From Climacium dendroides (lineage: Eukaryota; Streptophyta; Bryopsida; Hypnales; Climaciaceae): a DNA stretch of 64,000 nucleotides. How positions within the stretch are numbered: the first letter of the stretch is position 1; every line of letters begins with the position of its first letter. The position numbers and the translations under genes are program-made. Under the pieces are notes generated by a model. That model ran no database searches and had not been told where the DNA came from. It saw only the letters and a list, made by a program, of their open reading frames with translations. This document shows positions 1-13,110 of the stretch, in pieces. Location of the stretch: NCBI GenBank assembly GCA_950106755.1, contig OX467087.1, positions 24,308,047 through 24,372,046 of the forward strand, written 5' to 3'.

Positions 1-56
1 ACAAAAAAATTCATCGCGCACATACTTTACTCTAATCAATAAGCTTATCACACCAT

Positions 57-530
57 TTGCAAACATGTACACGCAAATCACCAAGAGTTCTCACCTACAC
101 GATAAAACACTTCACAGCACTTCACAGTTGCCATACATAACTTAAAATTATGCAGGCGGTCTTCCAGCCACCGGAAGTTGGCTTTTCATGAAAAGCTTGA
201 CGGTCGCCTTCCGTGATTCGGAATCCCGTGACGCAAGCACCTTGAATTGGTCAGGAATGCACACAACAATTTCTGTCGATCTTCAGGCCACATTCGCAAA
301 CATGTGCACGCAAATCACCAAGAGTTCTCACCTACCTGATAAAACACTTCACAGCACTTCACAGTTGCCATACATAACTTAAAATTCTGCAGGCGGTCTT
401 CCAGACACCGGAAATTGGCTTTTCATGAAAAGCTTGACAGTCGCCTCCCGTGATTTGGAATCCCGTGACGCGCGCACCTTGAATTGGTCAGGAATGCACA
501 CAACAATTTCTGTCGATCTTCAGGCCACAA
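57..530. repeat. Tandem duplication, 237-bp unit
   Basis: Two near-identical copies lie head to tail; matching points such as the AAACATG block (61 and 298) and CTTCAGGCCA (281 and 518) are 237 bp apart. The copies differ by scattered single substitutions. Open frames inside it look incidental. No gene is recognised in 531-853. Confidence 0.9.
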
Positions 531-853
531 TGCAAGGTGCGTTTCCCGACGAGAAGTCGCATCGTAACTGTATCAACGAAGCTTGGAATTGACTCTGAGT
601 GCGCCATCAAAACCCTAATTCAGATCACCACTCTGCTGCTTAGCTCTGTCTCTGCCAGTTCTCTCTTCCCTCGATCGCAAATGCAGAAAAATTGAAAAAT
701 ATTCATGGACGCAAATTGCAGGGACAGTTCTCAGAAATCTACGACACAATTAGGATTTAGAACAGACTAAATTAGCCAGTATCATGAAAATATTCATCCG
801 TGAGAGGATGAGTTACGAGGTTCTTGAACCTGCTACGTGTCTTGATCTCAGAA

Positions 854-937
854 GTCAGCATGGCCGAGTGGTCTAAGGCGCCAGACTCAAGTTCTGGTCT
901 TCGTAAGGGGGCGTGGGTTCGAACCCCACTGCTGACA
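854..937 (+). tRNA. tRNA-Leu (anticodon CAA), intronless
   Basis: The sequence folds as a class II tRNA. The acceptor arm GTCAGCA pairs with TGCTGAC, with A at 937 as discriminator base. The A box TGGCCGAGTGG begins at 861. The anticodon stem CCAGA/TCTGG encloses the loop CTCAAGT, giving anticodon CAA. A long variable arm follows, as expected for leucine, and the B box GGTTCGAACCC is at 916-926. There is no intron between the anticodon and the 3' half of its stem. CCA is not encoded, as in nuclear plant tRNA genes. A T run follows at once, consistent with RNA polymerase III transcription. It decodes UUG codons in the cytosol. Confidence 0.97.
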
Positions 938-940
938 CAA

Positions 941-948
941 TTTTTTTT
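941..948 (+). terminator. Pol III terminator of tRNA-Leu
   Basis: A run of eight T begins four bases after the tRNA 3' end. This is the normal RNA polymerase III stop signal. It is also the start of a short tandem repeat. Confidence 0.85.
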
Positions 949-1060
949 CTAGATTTCATTCCCTAGTTGCTACTAGTATAAAATGGGGCAGGATTTTTTT
1001 TTTTTTTTTCTAGATTTCATTCCAGTATTTGCTACTACTAGTATAAAATGGGGCAGGATG
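941..1060. repeat. Tandem duplication, ~61-bp unit
   Basis: Two copies of a segment that starts with a T run, continues with CTAGATTTCATTCC and ends with AGTATAAAATGGGGCAGGAT. The T run of the second copy is expanded to about 17 T. The first copy supplies the tRNA terminator, so the duplication took in the sequence just behind the tRNA gene. Confidence 0.85.
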
Positions 1061-1063
1061 ATT

Positions 1064-1316
1064 CTACACTAAATAGTGAAATTGGGTTGCCTTAACAATT
1101 AGGTTGCCTTACTTGGGAAAGTTACCTCATGACTCACCACTTCTCCAGATGGAGGTACAAGCAATTCTTTAAACCCAAGCCATGAACCAGTGTACCAACC
1201 CATGCAACACATGACTCCTACATTAGTGCATCCTTCTACAGAAATTGTACATATTTATATAGTGTAGAATGTCGAGAAATTAGTGTGGGGCAACCTAATT
1301 TCACTATTTAGTGTAG
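1064..1316. mobile_element. 253-bp MITE-like element, 28-bp TIRs
   Basis: The left end CTACACTAAATAGTGAAATT and the reverse complement of the right end agree over 28 bp with one mismatch. There is no coding capacity. A related, more diverged copy in opposite orientation lies at about 23,053-23,291 and shares internal sequence, which supports a transposed family. No convincing target-site duplication was seen, so the superfamily is not assigned. Confidence 0.8.
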
Positions 1317-2163
1317 ATAACATCAACCTAAGGAGAAAAAGAAAAGAAAAGGAATATGAATAATGTGTCTTGTATAAGGTTATCATTGTGTATTTTTTAT
1401 TCTCAATTTCTAAAGATTCAAGAAGCAAACATAGATAATCTATTCAACCCAAAATATTCCACCCACCCATGTAAGAATTTTTTTTTAAATGGAAGTTTAT
1501 AATATGTTCTCTATTTTTTTCATTTGCTAATAAAGGACATTAACTTGCCCTTAACCAACTCCGGAAAATTCTGAACAATGGTTTAAACTCACATTGATTA
1601 AGGCTAAAATCTAGCCAAATCTAAAACAACATACATTATACTAATTAGGCATGGAATTAATCAACATACAGTTGAACTAAGAATTTTAAAGCCAAAGATG
1701 CATTGGAACAGATAGCTATGGAAATGCAAATAAATATTATGCTCTAATTACAAACCTAACGTAACTAAATTCCACCTTTTGTTAAGCTAGCCACTCACGG
1801 CCTTGAAGACTCTACCAACTTTTTGGCACTAACAAGGGTAGATAGAACCTTGGAAGAAATACATGAAATCATTGTGAATAAACACAATGTCCAAGGATAC
1901 CTAGTTTTCATTTTTCTGAGCTTTCCCACTAGAACAAATTACAGGTCAAATATCTTGGAGAACTTAATCACATTCCAATGGCTATTGTTTTAAGTACACA
2001 AGCTACTTACTGTCTAAGCAAAACTACTATTGGATTTTTTTAGAGTTTTGTTGGGACTAACTAACTGCTATGGGAGTGACATAGCATCATCACAATCACA
2101 TTCTTAGGTTTTGATATAGTTGAGGATTTTTGCGTTTATATGTTACATATCTAAAATTCTGTG

Positions 2164-2292
2164 TTAAAGCAATAACAAACATTTGTGGGCTAAAGACACC
2201 TCACATACAGTCACTAACCTCATACTTTAAAAGCAATAACAAACGTTTGTGGGCTAAAGACACCTCACATACAGTCACTAACCTCATACTTT
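2164..2292. repeat. Tandem duplication, 64-bp unit
   Basis: A 64-bp segment containing AGCAATAACAAAC and CACTAACCTCATACTTT occurs twice head to tail with almost no changes, so the duplication is recent. Confidence 0.9.
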
Positions 2293-2349
2293 TATGCTGT
2301 TTGCCATTGATGCAGATGAGGCCTGCGTCCTCATGGAGTATTTATTGAT

Positions 2350-5300
2350 ACTTTATTTAAAACCTTAATTCTTTTGTTGGTTCATTTCTTATCCATATTG
2401 TAGACGTTTTCACTTAATGCATTGATCATAGGTTGTGGTTTTGATTCTTTACAATGTGAAAAACACTATCTCGTTGCATTGTGATACTTTGTGTATGATA
2501 ATTACTTAGGTACTTCAGCTCTTAGTTGCTATATGATTGATGTAGTTTTTGATCTCAGTTCCTTACCTTGCCAAATGGCTAATAAAAAAACAATATGAGT
2601 ATTGCTAGAAAACAATATACCTATGTTGATGATGTTGATGCCTTGCAATAAAAAATCTTGAGTTTGAATCTAAATAATAGACATACCAGTTTTAATAAAG
2701 CAATTTTTTTGAATATGAGGAGGATTAGATGAGTGCCCAATAAATTAGGATGTTCCTAAAAAAGGACTTTTTCTAGAGTTAAAATTCAAGCTTTGAAATG
2801 GAAGATAAACTTGTAAAGATATCTAGAATAGCAAACACATCAATTTATACATGCAAGATTTTAGAATCCAATAGACATAAACATAATTGAGTAAATTTAC
2901 TTACATACCCTAGTAATGGTGTTGATACAGTCATAGTTGTCCAATTATATTTGGCAATTCTATATTTGTCAAATACATATTATTAGCAAAAAGGATACAT
3001 AATATAATTTCATGTGCTTGTGACTTTATTCTTGCATGGAGGTAATACTTCTTAGGGTTCTTATCACACCAGTGTATTTATCACATCTATACTGGCAAAT
3101 TAAGGATGTTAATTTAACACATGGCATATGCTATTTAACTACCTTTATTGGTGATTAATTTAGCCACCAAGCAATTATAGATAATTATATGAATTAGGTC
3201 ATATATCACAATCACACTTGACATCAATAGTAGCCTTGGGAACCACCTAATTTGGCAATTAATGACTCTTAAAATTTCAATCTACATGTTATTAAGCTTC
3301 AATTAGATCTATTACTCAATACTATATGGCTAGTTGTACATGCTTTAATAATGGGTTGGTTCTTTACTTCCAATTACTAAATTGCTTAGTGATTCTGCAC
3401 TCTCTATGGACCTTGATCCACAAGAAATTATCTCACTTTTCTCATAGCTAATAACTGCTAGACGACCTTGTGATATTTGGAGTTTTTCCTTTGCAATTGA
3501 CAACCTTCATTTAGCCTTATACTAGCAGACAAATCAAGCATTTTGTATTCCTTTTTGTCCCTACTTCCTAAGAACAAAGGATTGTTACTACTATGGCATC
3601 TACTCAATCAACGTTAATTGAGTAGATGTGTTGGGTTCTTTTAGACAGATTCTAACATATTTGATTTACAATATGGGTTGTGTTAGGTTGTGCTTTGTTT
3701 TTTGTTTAAGTCATTTTAGATGAAAACAATAACAAGTGACATTAGGCTTAAGACACCTCACAAGTGCACTAAAACATACTAATTGTTTGTTTTAGTGTAT
3801 GGGTGTAGGTGAGTCCTCTATCCTCTTAAAATTATTTGGGACAAAGAAATAAGGATCTGATTCTTATACTCATTACTGCCCTACTTTTGGAAAAAAAGCT
3901 TGTATATTGAGTTGTGTGATTTTATAAAAATTATGTTGATGTTTTCTAGTATAGTACATTAGAACATTGAACCTTCTATGACTTGGTCTCTAAAGACACA
4001 TACCTTCTTGTTGTTTAACTTATAACATACTGTTACTTCTTAGTAACTACTAGTATTCTAAAGATGAACTTAGATCAATGATCTTTTCTAAAAAAGAGAT
4101 GTTCTAGAGGTTGTCTTTTTCTAACAAATGGCAAACCATTGCATTAAAAAGAAACAAGAAGCAGCAACCAAGCCGAAGAGACAATAGCACTAAATTCATT
4201 TCTTATTTGAGGTGTTTCCATGAGCATTAGTGTACCCTGTGCAGTTCCCATGGCCAAAACAAAAGCAATTTTCTAATTTTCTAATTCATATAAAAACTTT
4301 AAAATTCAATATCTTTCACGCCATAGGTCCAAATGCTACAAAGCAAAGCCCTTGCACTCTTCCTCATAGAGAGCTTTCCGTTAGTACCAAAAATGAGACA
4401 TGTAATTTCAAAGGTTTCACCATAACAAACAAAACGAATAACCTAATTTAATATATGGACTACTATTGGTAACATTGTAACAAGAATGAGACATGTGATT
4501 CTAGAGATCTCACCATAACAAACAAAACAAACAACTTGATTTAATGTATGGACTATACATTAGGATTAGATTCATAAGGCCCCATACGAAATCAATTCTT
4601 TGGGGGTTGAATATCCTTTTATTAATTCAATTTAAAATTTTTGAGGTTTCATTTTACAAGATTTGGAATATTTCATGACCTTTAGCAAGGTCCTCAACTT
4701 TTACCGCATTACTCAAGGCTATATTGAAACTTTCATGATCTTTAGTAATAGGGTCCTCCCAACTTAGTAAATTAGTAAAAGGAACAAGTCAACAGAAGGA
4801 ACAAAGTTTCTCTTCAAAGGGGGAAGAAGGACTAAACTTAGTAAACTTATATACTCCATGGATTTTTTATATTTATAAAGCAATCACCTTAGTATGTATA
4901 TTATTCTTCATCTCTCATTTTTCATTAGGTTTTTTTATGATTCAAATTATTTTCATAAATATTTTCTACACTATTCAATTATGCCATGTTATAATTTTTG
5001 AAAATTTTAGTACATATCATATTTAGTTATATTTTGAATTATTTTTCAATGAATCTGATTAGAGCACATGGTAGTGTGCTTTGTAATGTTGCAACAATCA
5101 AAATAAAAGTAAAAATAATTTTCTAATTTATAATTCACAAAAATTTTAAAATTCAATAACTTGTACACCAAGTATGTCCAAATGCCACAAAACAAAGCCC
5201 GTGCACCCCTCCTTACATGGAATTTTCTAATGGTACCAAGAATATGACTAGAAGATACACAATCCAAAAGATACATAATTTAAGATAGTTTAAGATTTAA

Positions 5301-8300
5301 AAATAACTCAAAAATCCACAACTTTCCCTTCATAAGTCTAAATGACACACAACAAAGCCTATGCAACCATCTTCACAAAGAGCTTTCCAATGATACTAAG
5401 AATGCGATCAAAAGACATACAATTTTGGAGATCTCCTTGTAACAAAAAAAATATGGATTGGACAACATATGAAAAAATCCTTTTGAATATTTAAAGTGTT
5501 ATCTATAAGTGTATCAGAAATTGACCTTCAAGATTCCCATTGGTTTACATGCATCATTAGACAAAAAAAAAGTAAACTATATGAATATTCAAAATATATC
5601 TACAAGTGTATCAAAAATTGACCTTTTTATTCTCATAGGCTCTTATGTTCAAATTATATTTAGGATAGTAATCAATGTTTAGTTTCATAATTGCTTTTAG
5701 ATCCTAATGCAGATGCTACTTTGGAGGTAGTGATGATTGTAGGTGTATGAATCTTAGAATGCATTTGAATTCTTATTGAACTTATAATTTTTTTAGAATG
5801 ACAAGAAGATATGATTGCATATAATTTAATCACATTCCCTTATTGTCTTCTTATTTTGAGATTGACATTCCAACTCTACAACTCTTTTCACTTTGTTTTT
5901 TATGAAGCTTTCAAAGTGAGTGCAAGAATAGTTTCTATTTATTTTAGAGATTTGTAAATTTTCTAAAATTCAATGAATTATTGCAACACAATTACCCTAT
6001 TTTGATTTCATATTTGATTATGAATTTTAGGACAAATCACTTCAAATTCTCTTAGCCAAGTTGCACTTTATTGAAAAAAGTGATTCCATGTTCTATTATT
6101 TTGCATACTATTGGCCTTCATGGACAAAAAATATTTATTTTGATACTTAATCCTTTGGCCAATAGGACAAATAAAAAAACAATAAGGCAAAAATAAAGGA
6201 CTTACCTTTACTAGTAGAAAGTTTTCTTATATAGACTAAGCTTCATTGAGACCCACAATCACTTTAATTAATCATGTAATGAACTATACCAATTTTGGAT
6301 AGTTGTAATCCTTGAGTGGTCCAATAGACACAATATATCCATAAATTCCTTAAAAACTACAAATACGTCTTATCTATTATTCATTAAAGTGTATGGTAGC
6401 ATGGGAGGAAGGGGAGACCCCAAGATAGTTCCACTGGAAATTCCCCATCAAAAAAATTCAAAAACTTTAAGAAAAAATTGGATTAATTAATTCCAATTGA
6501 AAACAAAAGGCAAAGACCAATTCAAGACAAGTTTCACAAATTCCAAACAATTCGCACATCATGATAGATCTTTCTATTCTATTTTGTTGTCATACCTTTA
6601 GAAGAACGTGAATGGGAATTTTGATTGAAAATCAATCCATTTCTTTGAACAACGAGACCAATTTGCAAAGTTTGCTATAGTCACAAGAAATACGGTTACT
6701 TGACGAATGCAGGGCTAGCTTATTATCCAACTATCACTACTAGAAATTACAATTTGGATTCCTTGATGTTTTATTTATTATTCACATTTTTATTTATGAA
6801 TTAATTCACCATTCCATTTGTTTTAAAATTTATCTTTAGTTTGGGATAATTGATGAAGAAATGATTATCAATAAAGTGCATTTGCAATTTACATCCACTT
6901 GAATGGATGAAATTTAGGAAATATGTATGGAAGCACACTAGCTTATTCATCCAAATTGTGAAAATTCATTCCCAAAGAGTGATTCCATCTTAAAATTTTG
7001 TAGCAATTTAGTGATTTCAACCATTGACAAATGTATATCATCAAATATTCCCTCAAAATATTGTTGTATTGTTTTTTAACAAACTTTCATTCAATTAAAA
7101 AACTTGCTTTGGTTGTATTAATCCTTCAAGACAAATTGATGTGAAAGACCAAAATTTTTATTTTGTTTTTTTATTTCTACATTCATTTTTTACAAGATTA
7201 TTTTCCATCTATGCATGGGAATGATAAATTTTAATCACAAAAGTAGTGCAATATTATATTCAACCATCAAGGTCAACAAAAAATCATTTAAAAAATAGAT
7301 GCCAAAATTTTAGGGATATTATTATTATCAATTTTATACCAAAGATGTATAAATTCAAGGGAGTAATTATATTTTTAGCATCTTTTGGATTGAATTTAGT
7401 CTCCCAACTTTAACAAAAGATTTGACATAAAATGACAACCTTAATAGCTGAATATGATATTATGGGAGAATTTTTAACAATTATAATATTATAATACAAG
7501 CATAGGTGAACCTTTGCTATGGATATATTTTCAATTTTTGTCTCACAAATTAAATTATTATGCATTAAAATTCTTTTGAATCAACCAATATAATTATTTA
7601 TAACCTATATTCAAGGGAATTTATCATTATGCAAGTCATTTGATCTCATGTTAACCTTGAAACAATGTTGAAGACATAATGTCTAATGAATGGCTTTCTT
7701 TGATATTGTAGAAACAAAGAATGTTCCTATTGGTCTAAAAATTGAATCATTTTTGAATTAGTACTTGCAATGACCGTCAACAATTGAATACTAAGTATTA
7801 GTGTTTGACACATGTTTAAGTTGGTTCAATAATGCATTAGAAGAAATGTCCAACTACAAAATTATGAGCACTTATGCAATTGAATGATTTATTTCTTAAT
7901 AAAAAAAATTGACCACAATTACACATTTACAAGCATTGACACATTTTTTTCCAAATATTCTTGCTATCATGTAGTTCAAGTTTACACACAATGAATGCCT
8001 AAATTTGTAAACATTTGAGGATGTTTTTTTATCTAAATAGGTGTAAGTTAAAAGGCCCTTGTATAGTGATAGATTTACTTGGCAAGTGAAGAAGAGCTTA
8101 GGTTTTCATAAGTTCTAGTCATTCTTCTATCTAGAAATTGGATTCTCTAGGTATTTGAAGGTGGTGAAGGTGTCCTAAAGAGAATTTATGTTTCCATCCA
8201 AGGAAAATTGAACACATGCCTTATACCTCAATACCTTAACATGGACTGCACAAAGTATGGATGTGCTTCTTGATATTTTCAAAGCTTGAATCACAAATGA

Positions 8301-11300
8301 ATTTCCAAAATTCAATAGTTGTTGATGTTGTAGAACAAAAAATATGAGCACAAGAAGGATTCTTGTGTGGATACAGAGCAAAAAAATTTAAACAATTCTA
8401 AACATTTTTTTTGAATTTTATGTTTAGTTGAAGTCATCATATACATCATTCTCTTACCTTTGGGGGCAAATTACATGAATTTCAGAATTATAATTTTAAA
8501 GTATGAACAACAATGCCCAAAACATTTACAAATTTTATAGGGTTGGTGAAATTATGCTATAAGCTATAATTAAAAAATTCAACTTCATCCGAGCATTCTA
8601 AAATGATCTATACTTCTTTGTACCTCAAAATATTGCTTATGCACTAAGGAAAAAAATGTAGTGCAAAAAACTTAGAGACTAAGTTTATTCAAGTAGATTT
8701 TCTACTAGAATAGTATTTATTAATTGCAATTGTAAATTTAAAACCACATCAATGTGTTGTATAGTAGGAAGAATCCATGTGAGGGTGTTTTGTGGTGTGA
8801 GGACCTTGCCACAAAGGCAAGGATAGAACTTGAGCTTGAGCGGCAAGGTGCTCACACAACGAAATGCTCAAAGGTAGGTGCATCCCACTATTAACCACTA
8901 ATGACCCATGGAGAGTGTGCTTTCAAAATGGGCCAAAATTGCTAAGAATTTGAGCAATTTTTTTGCTCTTTTTTTCTTGAGATTGGATGGAATTTTTATT
9001 GTAGGACCTTGAAGTTCACATTGAGAGTCAGTACTTTAAAAAAATTCAGAAAACTTGACCACATGGTTTTGAAGATTTATTTGGGTCAATAGAAATATAG
9101 GGCTACGTACTTTGAAGGAGCATATCTTTGCGAGAATATTTTGAAATGATGCTTTGGGAATTCAATAAAAGATAAGAGGGTTGGAAATGTTCATATAGAA
9201 TTTCACAATATTCCAAGCATTTTTCAATGCACAGTAGAGCTTGCAATGCTTGGGGGTCACTGAAATATGAATAATGTTTGTAACCCCCCCCCAAAAAAAA
9301 TGGGACACTTGTCTTCTCCTTAAACTCCTTGGATTTGCCCCTTTTTGAGGTGGATTTGAACTTTTTGAGGTGGGCAAGAATCATATTGGTAGGTTGACTT
9401 TTTCATGCCTAAACCGAACCTCCAAAATGAATTGTAAATTACACTACACCACTTAACTTTGAAAAATTCCATGAGGCGGAATTTAACTTAGAATTTGATG
9501 AAACTACCGCCATTGGATTTATAATGCAATATATTTTTAGATATCATTTTTATTTCTAAAAGCATTCAAAATTTGAAAATAGGGCAGCTCAAAAAAGAGG
9601 GGCAATGACAAAAAAAAATTGTTCTTTTGGTCATTAGGTGTTAAGTGGTTGGTAACTAAAAAAGTTCTAGATAAATATATCATGTTAGGCATAACCTTTG
9701 TCATTTTATTACACATAGCACATACATTGATGTTGTCTCATATTATCATGACATAGTGGTCCATAATTCTTTCACTTTTCTTAACCCCTAAATGATTTCG
9801 ACTACATTTTCACCAAAAATGTTCCAAAACTGCCATTTCTAGTACAAATATCAAATTTTAGAAAAAAAACATATTTACAAACATATGTAATCATAGGATC
9901 TTGTAGTATGTTGGTTTGAAAATATGTGGAAAAAATTTCATAAATTTCCACCATGTAGATTGCAACTTTGCAAGATATTAGTGTTTGAAGTGACAAAAAT
10001 CCTTATTTGCACCTTGCAAACAAATTGGGTAAATGTACTTCACAAGGTTACATTTGTATGAAAAAATGTCCAAAATAGTGATGCTTCTTTGAATTCATTC
10101 TTCAAGACAAGTTGGCTACATGCTTGAAAATTTTCAATCATTTGAAATTGTATAGCATATAGGAAAAAATAGTAAACAAAAGGAATGATTCAAAATACAA
10201 AATTGTTAACAATTTATTTACAGAGTTGAAAAATGTCAATTCCAATGGTTGTAGTGTTGGACTTTGTAATAAACAATCTAGACCTAGTTTTTATTTTTAT
10301 TTTTAAATTTCCAAAATCTTGAAAATTGAATTAAATAAAAGACTTCACAGTTTAACTTAGAGCAGAGATTCCATAACTACCTACAAACTATTTGCACACT
10401 ACAACTCCTCATAACTTTCATCTCATTAACCAAAATGGAATATTCAAAGCTTCCCACATATATATATAAATCTAGAGAACCAATTTCAAACTTTTATTTT
10501 TTAAGCAAATCATTTTTAAAGAAGTTTTTTTGTTGCCTAGACTGCCACCGAGCATTGAAAACCACATATCATACATTAACTTTTTAACCATTTCGTCAAA
10601 AGTAATGAAAATTATTGGGCCTTAAAGCTATCCTTGGGCACATGTTGCGTGAAATTTTCAAAGAAAAAAAATGAAAACTCCATTCATAATGAGTTGCCCC
10701 AAATTGCAATATTGCCCCAAAAAATGCAGCTCAAGGCTTTAGGGGTTAAAGGACTCAACAACTCAATGCTTAAAGTTGCATTCAGAGCCATTTGGCTATC
10801 AGATTATATGTGGATAATCCACCCATTGTGACATTGAACTAATTTTTTAATTTTTAAATTAAAAAATTCAATAATTTTATTTTTATTATACTTATTGTAA
10901 ATGTTTGTCGACACTTAATTTTGACCTTGACTTTGCTTTTATTTTCAATTTTTTAATTTATATGCTAGCACTTTGACTAAAATTTTAAAAAATCATATAT
11001 AATACAAAAATTTATAGATCACATAATATTAAATGTTGTGCTACAAATGATTTGCCATCTTCAAAGGAGATGAAGGAGGACTTTGCCATCATTTTTGTGG
11101 CAATTACAAATGATATACTAATGGTTGTGGCAATAACACCTTTAAGACATATTAGTTGTGCTTGAAACTTGTAGTGCAGATCTAGACCAAAAAAATTCAT
11201 AGTCATACTTAAGCTCATGATGTAGAGCTAACCATTTCTTGCATTCCAATTTCATGTGATTCATGGGAAGATGAATGGTTCTCGTGCTTCACCTAACATA

Positions 11301-11870
11301 AATTGACCTTTGCTAAGCAATAGGCCCATGATGAACACCTAATGAATGACCTATTACAATCTTTGTATCAACCCTTCACAAACTTCTTTCAATAATGAGA
11401 TTGGGGCCACATTAGGTTGAATTAGTGGCCTCAATTAATGTCTTGGATGACAACGATGGAATGATTAATGATTACAATAGGAACTTTCACCTTTTGAGTG
11501 TGAATTCAATATTTGAAGTGGCTTTTTTAGGTCTTCATATTGTAGCCATGTTAAGAAATATTGTGACCACTTTAGGTGAGTAGAATGACCATTATAGATA
11601 CACTTTTTCTTGTTAGTTTTTGGGTAGTCTAGAGACTCTTTGGGTCCAATTGGGAAGTAAACTTCAAAAATTCATGAAAAACTCAGACTTTGTCAAAAAA
11701 ATAAATTAAAACTTCAATTGCTCTCTCTATTTCTCATATTTGTTTTTATGTAGAATTTTAAAAAAAAAAGATTCAACTATGCCAACAAGGCAAACCTATT
11801 ATTTTGCTTGCCACATCCTAGTTTACCACTTGATTTTTGCGTGCTTGTCTCTTAGTTCTTTTTTTCCTAA
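2350..11870. other. AT-rich intergenic stretch, no gene seen
   Basis: I find no supported gene here. Open frames are short and lack recognisable motifs. A dispersed repeat recurs in diverged form near 4,330-4,560 and 5,160-5,450. It carries ACAAAGCCC, a GTACCAAGAATG-like block and CACCATAACAAACAAAAC, and further copies lie near 30,730-31,085 and 46,040-46,440. Long terminal repeats or retroelement proteins were not recognised. Confidence 0.6.
3597..3628. repeat. 32-bp near-perfect palindrome
   Basis: CATCTACTCAAT is followed by a centre containing AACGTT and then ATTGAGTAGATG. Only one symmetric position is mismatched. It could form a cruciform or hairpin; no function is implied. Confidence 0.75.
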
Positions 11871-12059
11871 TAAAGGGTTGGTGTAAACCAACCCCCTTGT
11901 TCGTCCTTGAGGGAAAATGCTGAAATTTCTTATTTGCTACACATGATAAAATTTGCAAATTTTGAGTTCATATTTGCAATCAAATGCTCCAAAGTAGCTA
12001 GGAGAGGTGCGGAAGATAAATTAATCAAGCACAAAATAGGGGGGGCTTTTATTTCATAA

Positions 12060-12703
12060 TACACGACCCATTTCCAACCATTACCCCATTTCCAATCTAC
12101 GGGTTGCTTTCTTTTCACAAAGTTGTGCTTTCTTTCTGTTGGAAGTTGTGGTAGAGTTCGAGGAGCAGTTGTGGCATATTATGATTGGCTATAAGGCTAC
12201 GAATACTGCAACCAACCCTTGGTCGATTTTGCAATCAGCTTATGGTCAAAAATTGGAAGATGTACATCGCCATTAAAGAGAATTTTCACTAAAAAAAAAT
12301 CATAATAATCATATTTAGTATAATAAAATTTTGAAAAAATATACACAATCTTCCCAAAATGCCATATTTAACTATTTTTGGACTTTGCAAAGTCCAAAAT
12401 TGGTAAAGGGACATTTAAGACAGTTGTAGATTTTGATTTCTATAGATTTTAGGAATCTAGATATGATATAGATTTTGGACTAGGTGGTTTGAAAAATGTA
12501 CAACAAGTTTAGATTTTAGATATCTATGACAACAAGAGATCTCCCACTGAACAAAGTAATCCAAAATTCCTTGAAAAGTCCAAAAGTAGTTAAATATGGC
12601 ATCAAACCCTATTTCAGTACATGGGAAAAATTCCTCACTACTCAAAAAACCTACGCTCCAAATATGCCTAATTGCTTGAGTGGTTGAAAATGGGTCAGCC
12701 ACC
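12060..12703. mobile_element. GACCCATTTCC-family element, interrupted
   Basis: The ends are inverted: CGACCCATTTCCAACC on the left and GGTTGAAAATGGGTCAGC on the right. Without the nested 242-bp insertion the element is about 400 bp, close to its relative at 22,664-23,055, which shares internal sequence in the opposite orientation. There is no coding capacity. Confidence 0.7.
12360..12601. mobile_element. MITE family TGCCATATTTAACT, copy A
   Basis: The inverted ends match over at least 25 bp, starting TGCCATATTTAACTA at the left; the right end is the reverse complement. Almost the same sequence is found at 17,597-17,835. Copy A is inserted inside the GACCCATTTCC-family element, shown by comparison with the uninterrupted copy at 22,664-23,055. 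Confidence 0.88.
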
Positions 12704-12715
12704 TTACATGCACTC

Positions 12716-12975
12716 CTAGAATGACTTTAGGGAGACGAGCAAGAGGGTCAGTACACCCCCACCGACCGCTAACCAACTGCGTCCGTCTCTCTTTGCGACG
12801 TGTGGAGTAGTTTGGAAAGCATCTGAGGAGCAAAAGCAGAAACCGAACTCTAAGTTAGAAAGGTATCGAAAGAGAAAAGCGGCAACTTGCATGGCCAGAT
12901 GTCGGAGTTTCGGAAGTGTCCTGATTCTAAGGTGAGAGGTGCTAGTGGTGGAGGTGCTAATTGGGTGCATGCTTC
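12716..12975. other. GC-richer island, no gene recognised
   Basis: This segment stands out from the AT-rich surroundings. A minus-strand open frame of about 84 codons covers it, but its translation shows no motif I can identify. It might be a captured gene fragment or an untranslated exon. Confidence 0.3.
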
Positions 12976-13110
12976 AAGAATTGCCCCAAAATTAAGGTAG
13001 TATGTTCTAAAAGCAACCATTTAAGGGCTGGTCGACCTTTTTCATAGGTTTCCGAGGACAAAAGTATGTTTTACGTCATTTTTCAGAGAAAGACAAATAG
13101 AGATGGAACC

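Larger units (their letters stand above)
11874..12765. mobile_element. Old GGCCAGGG-family element carrying nested insertions
   Basis: The left part (about 11,874-12,060) and a short right part (about 12,725-12,765) resemble the outer element at 13,111-13,581: the segment with TTATTTGCAATC, the GGGGCTTTT block, and the terminal GAGGGTCAGT. Between them sits another element (12,060-12,703), which itself holds a third (12,360-12,601). The ends are diverged, so the outer boundaries are approximate. Confidence 0.55.

Noticed and set aside
9103..9384. 93- and 71-codon minus-strand frames
   Set aside because: They overlap in two phases around a C/A homopolymer run and show no motif.
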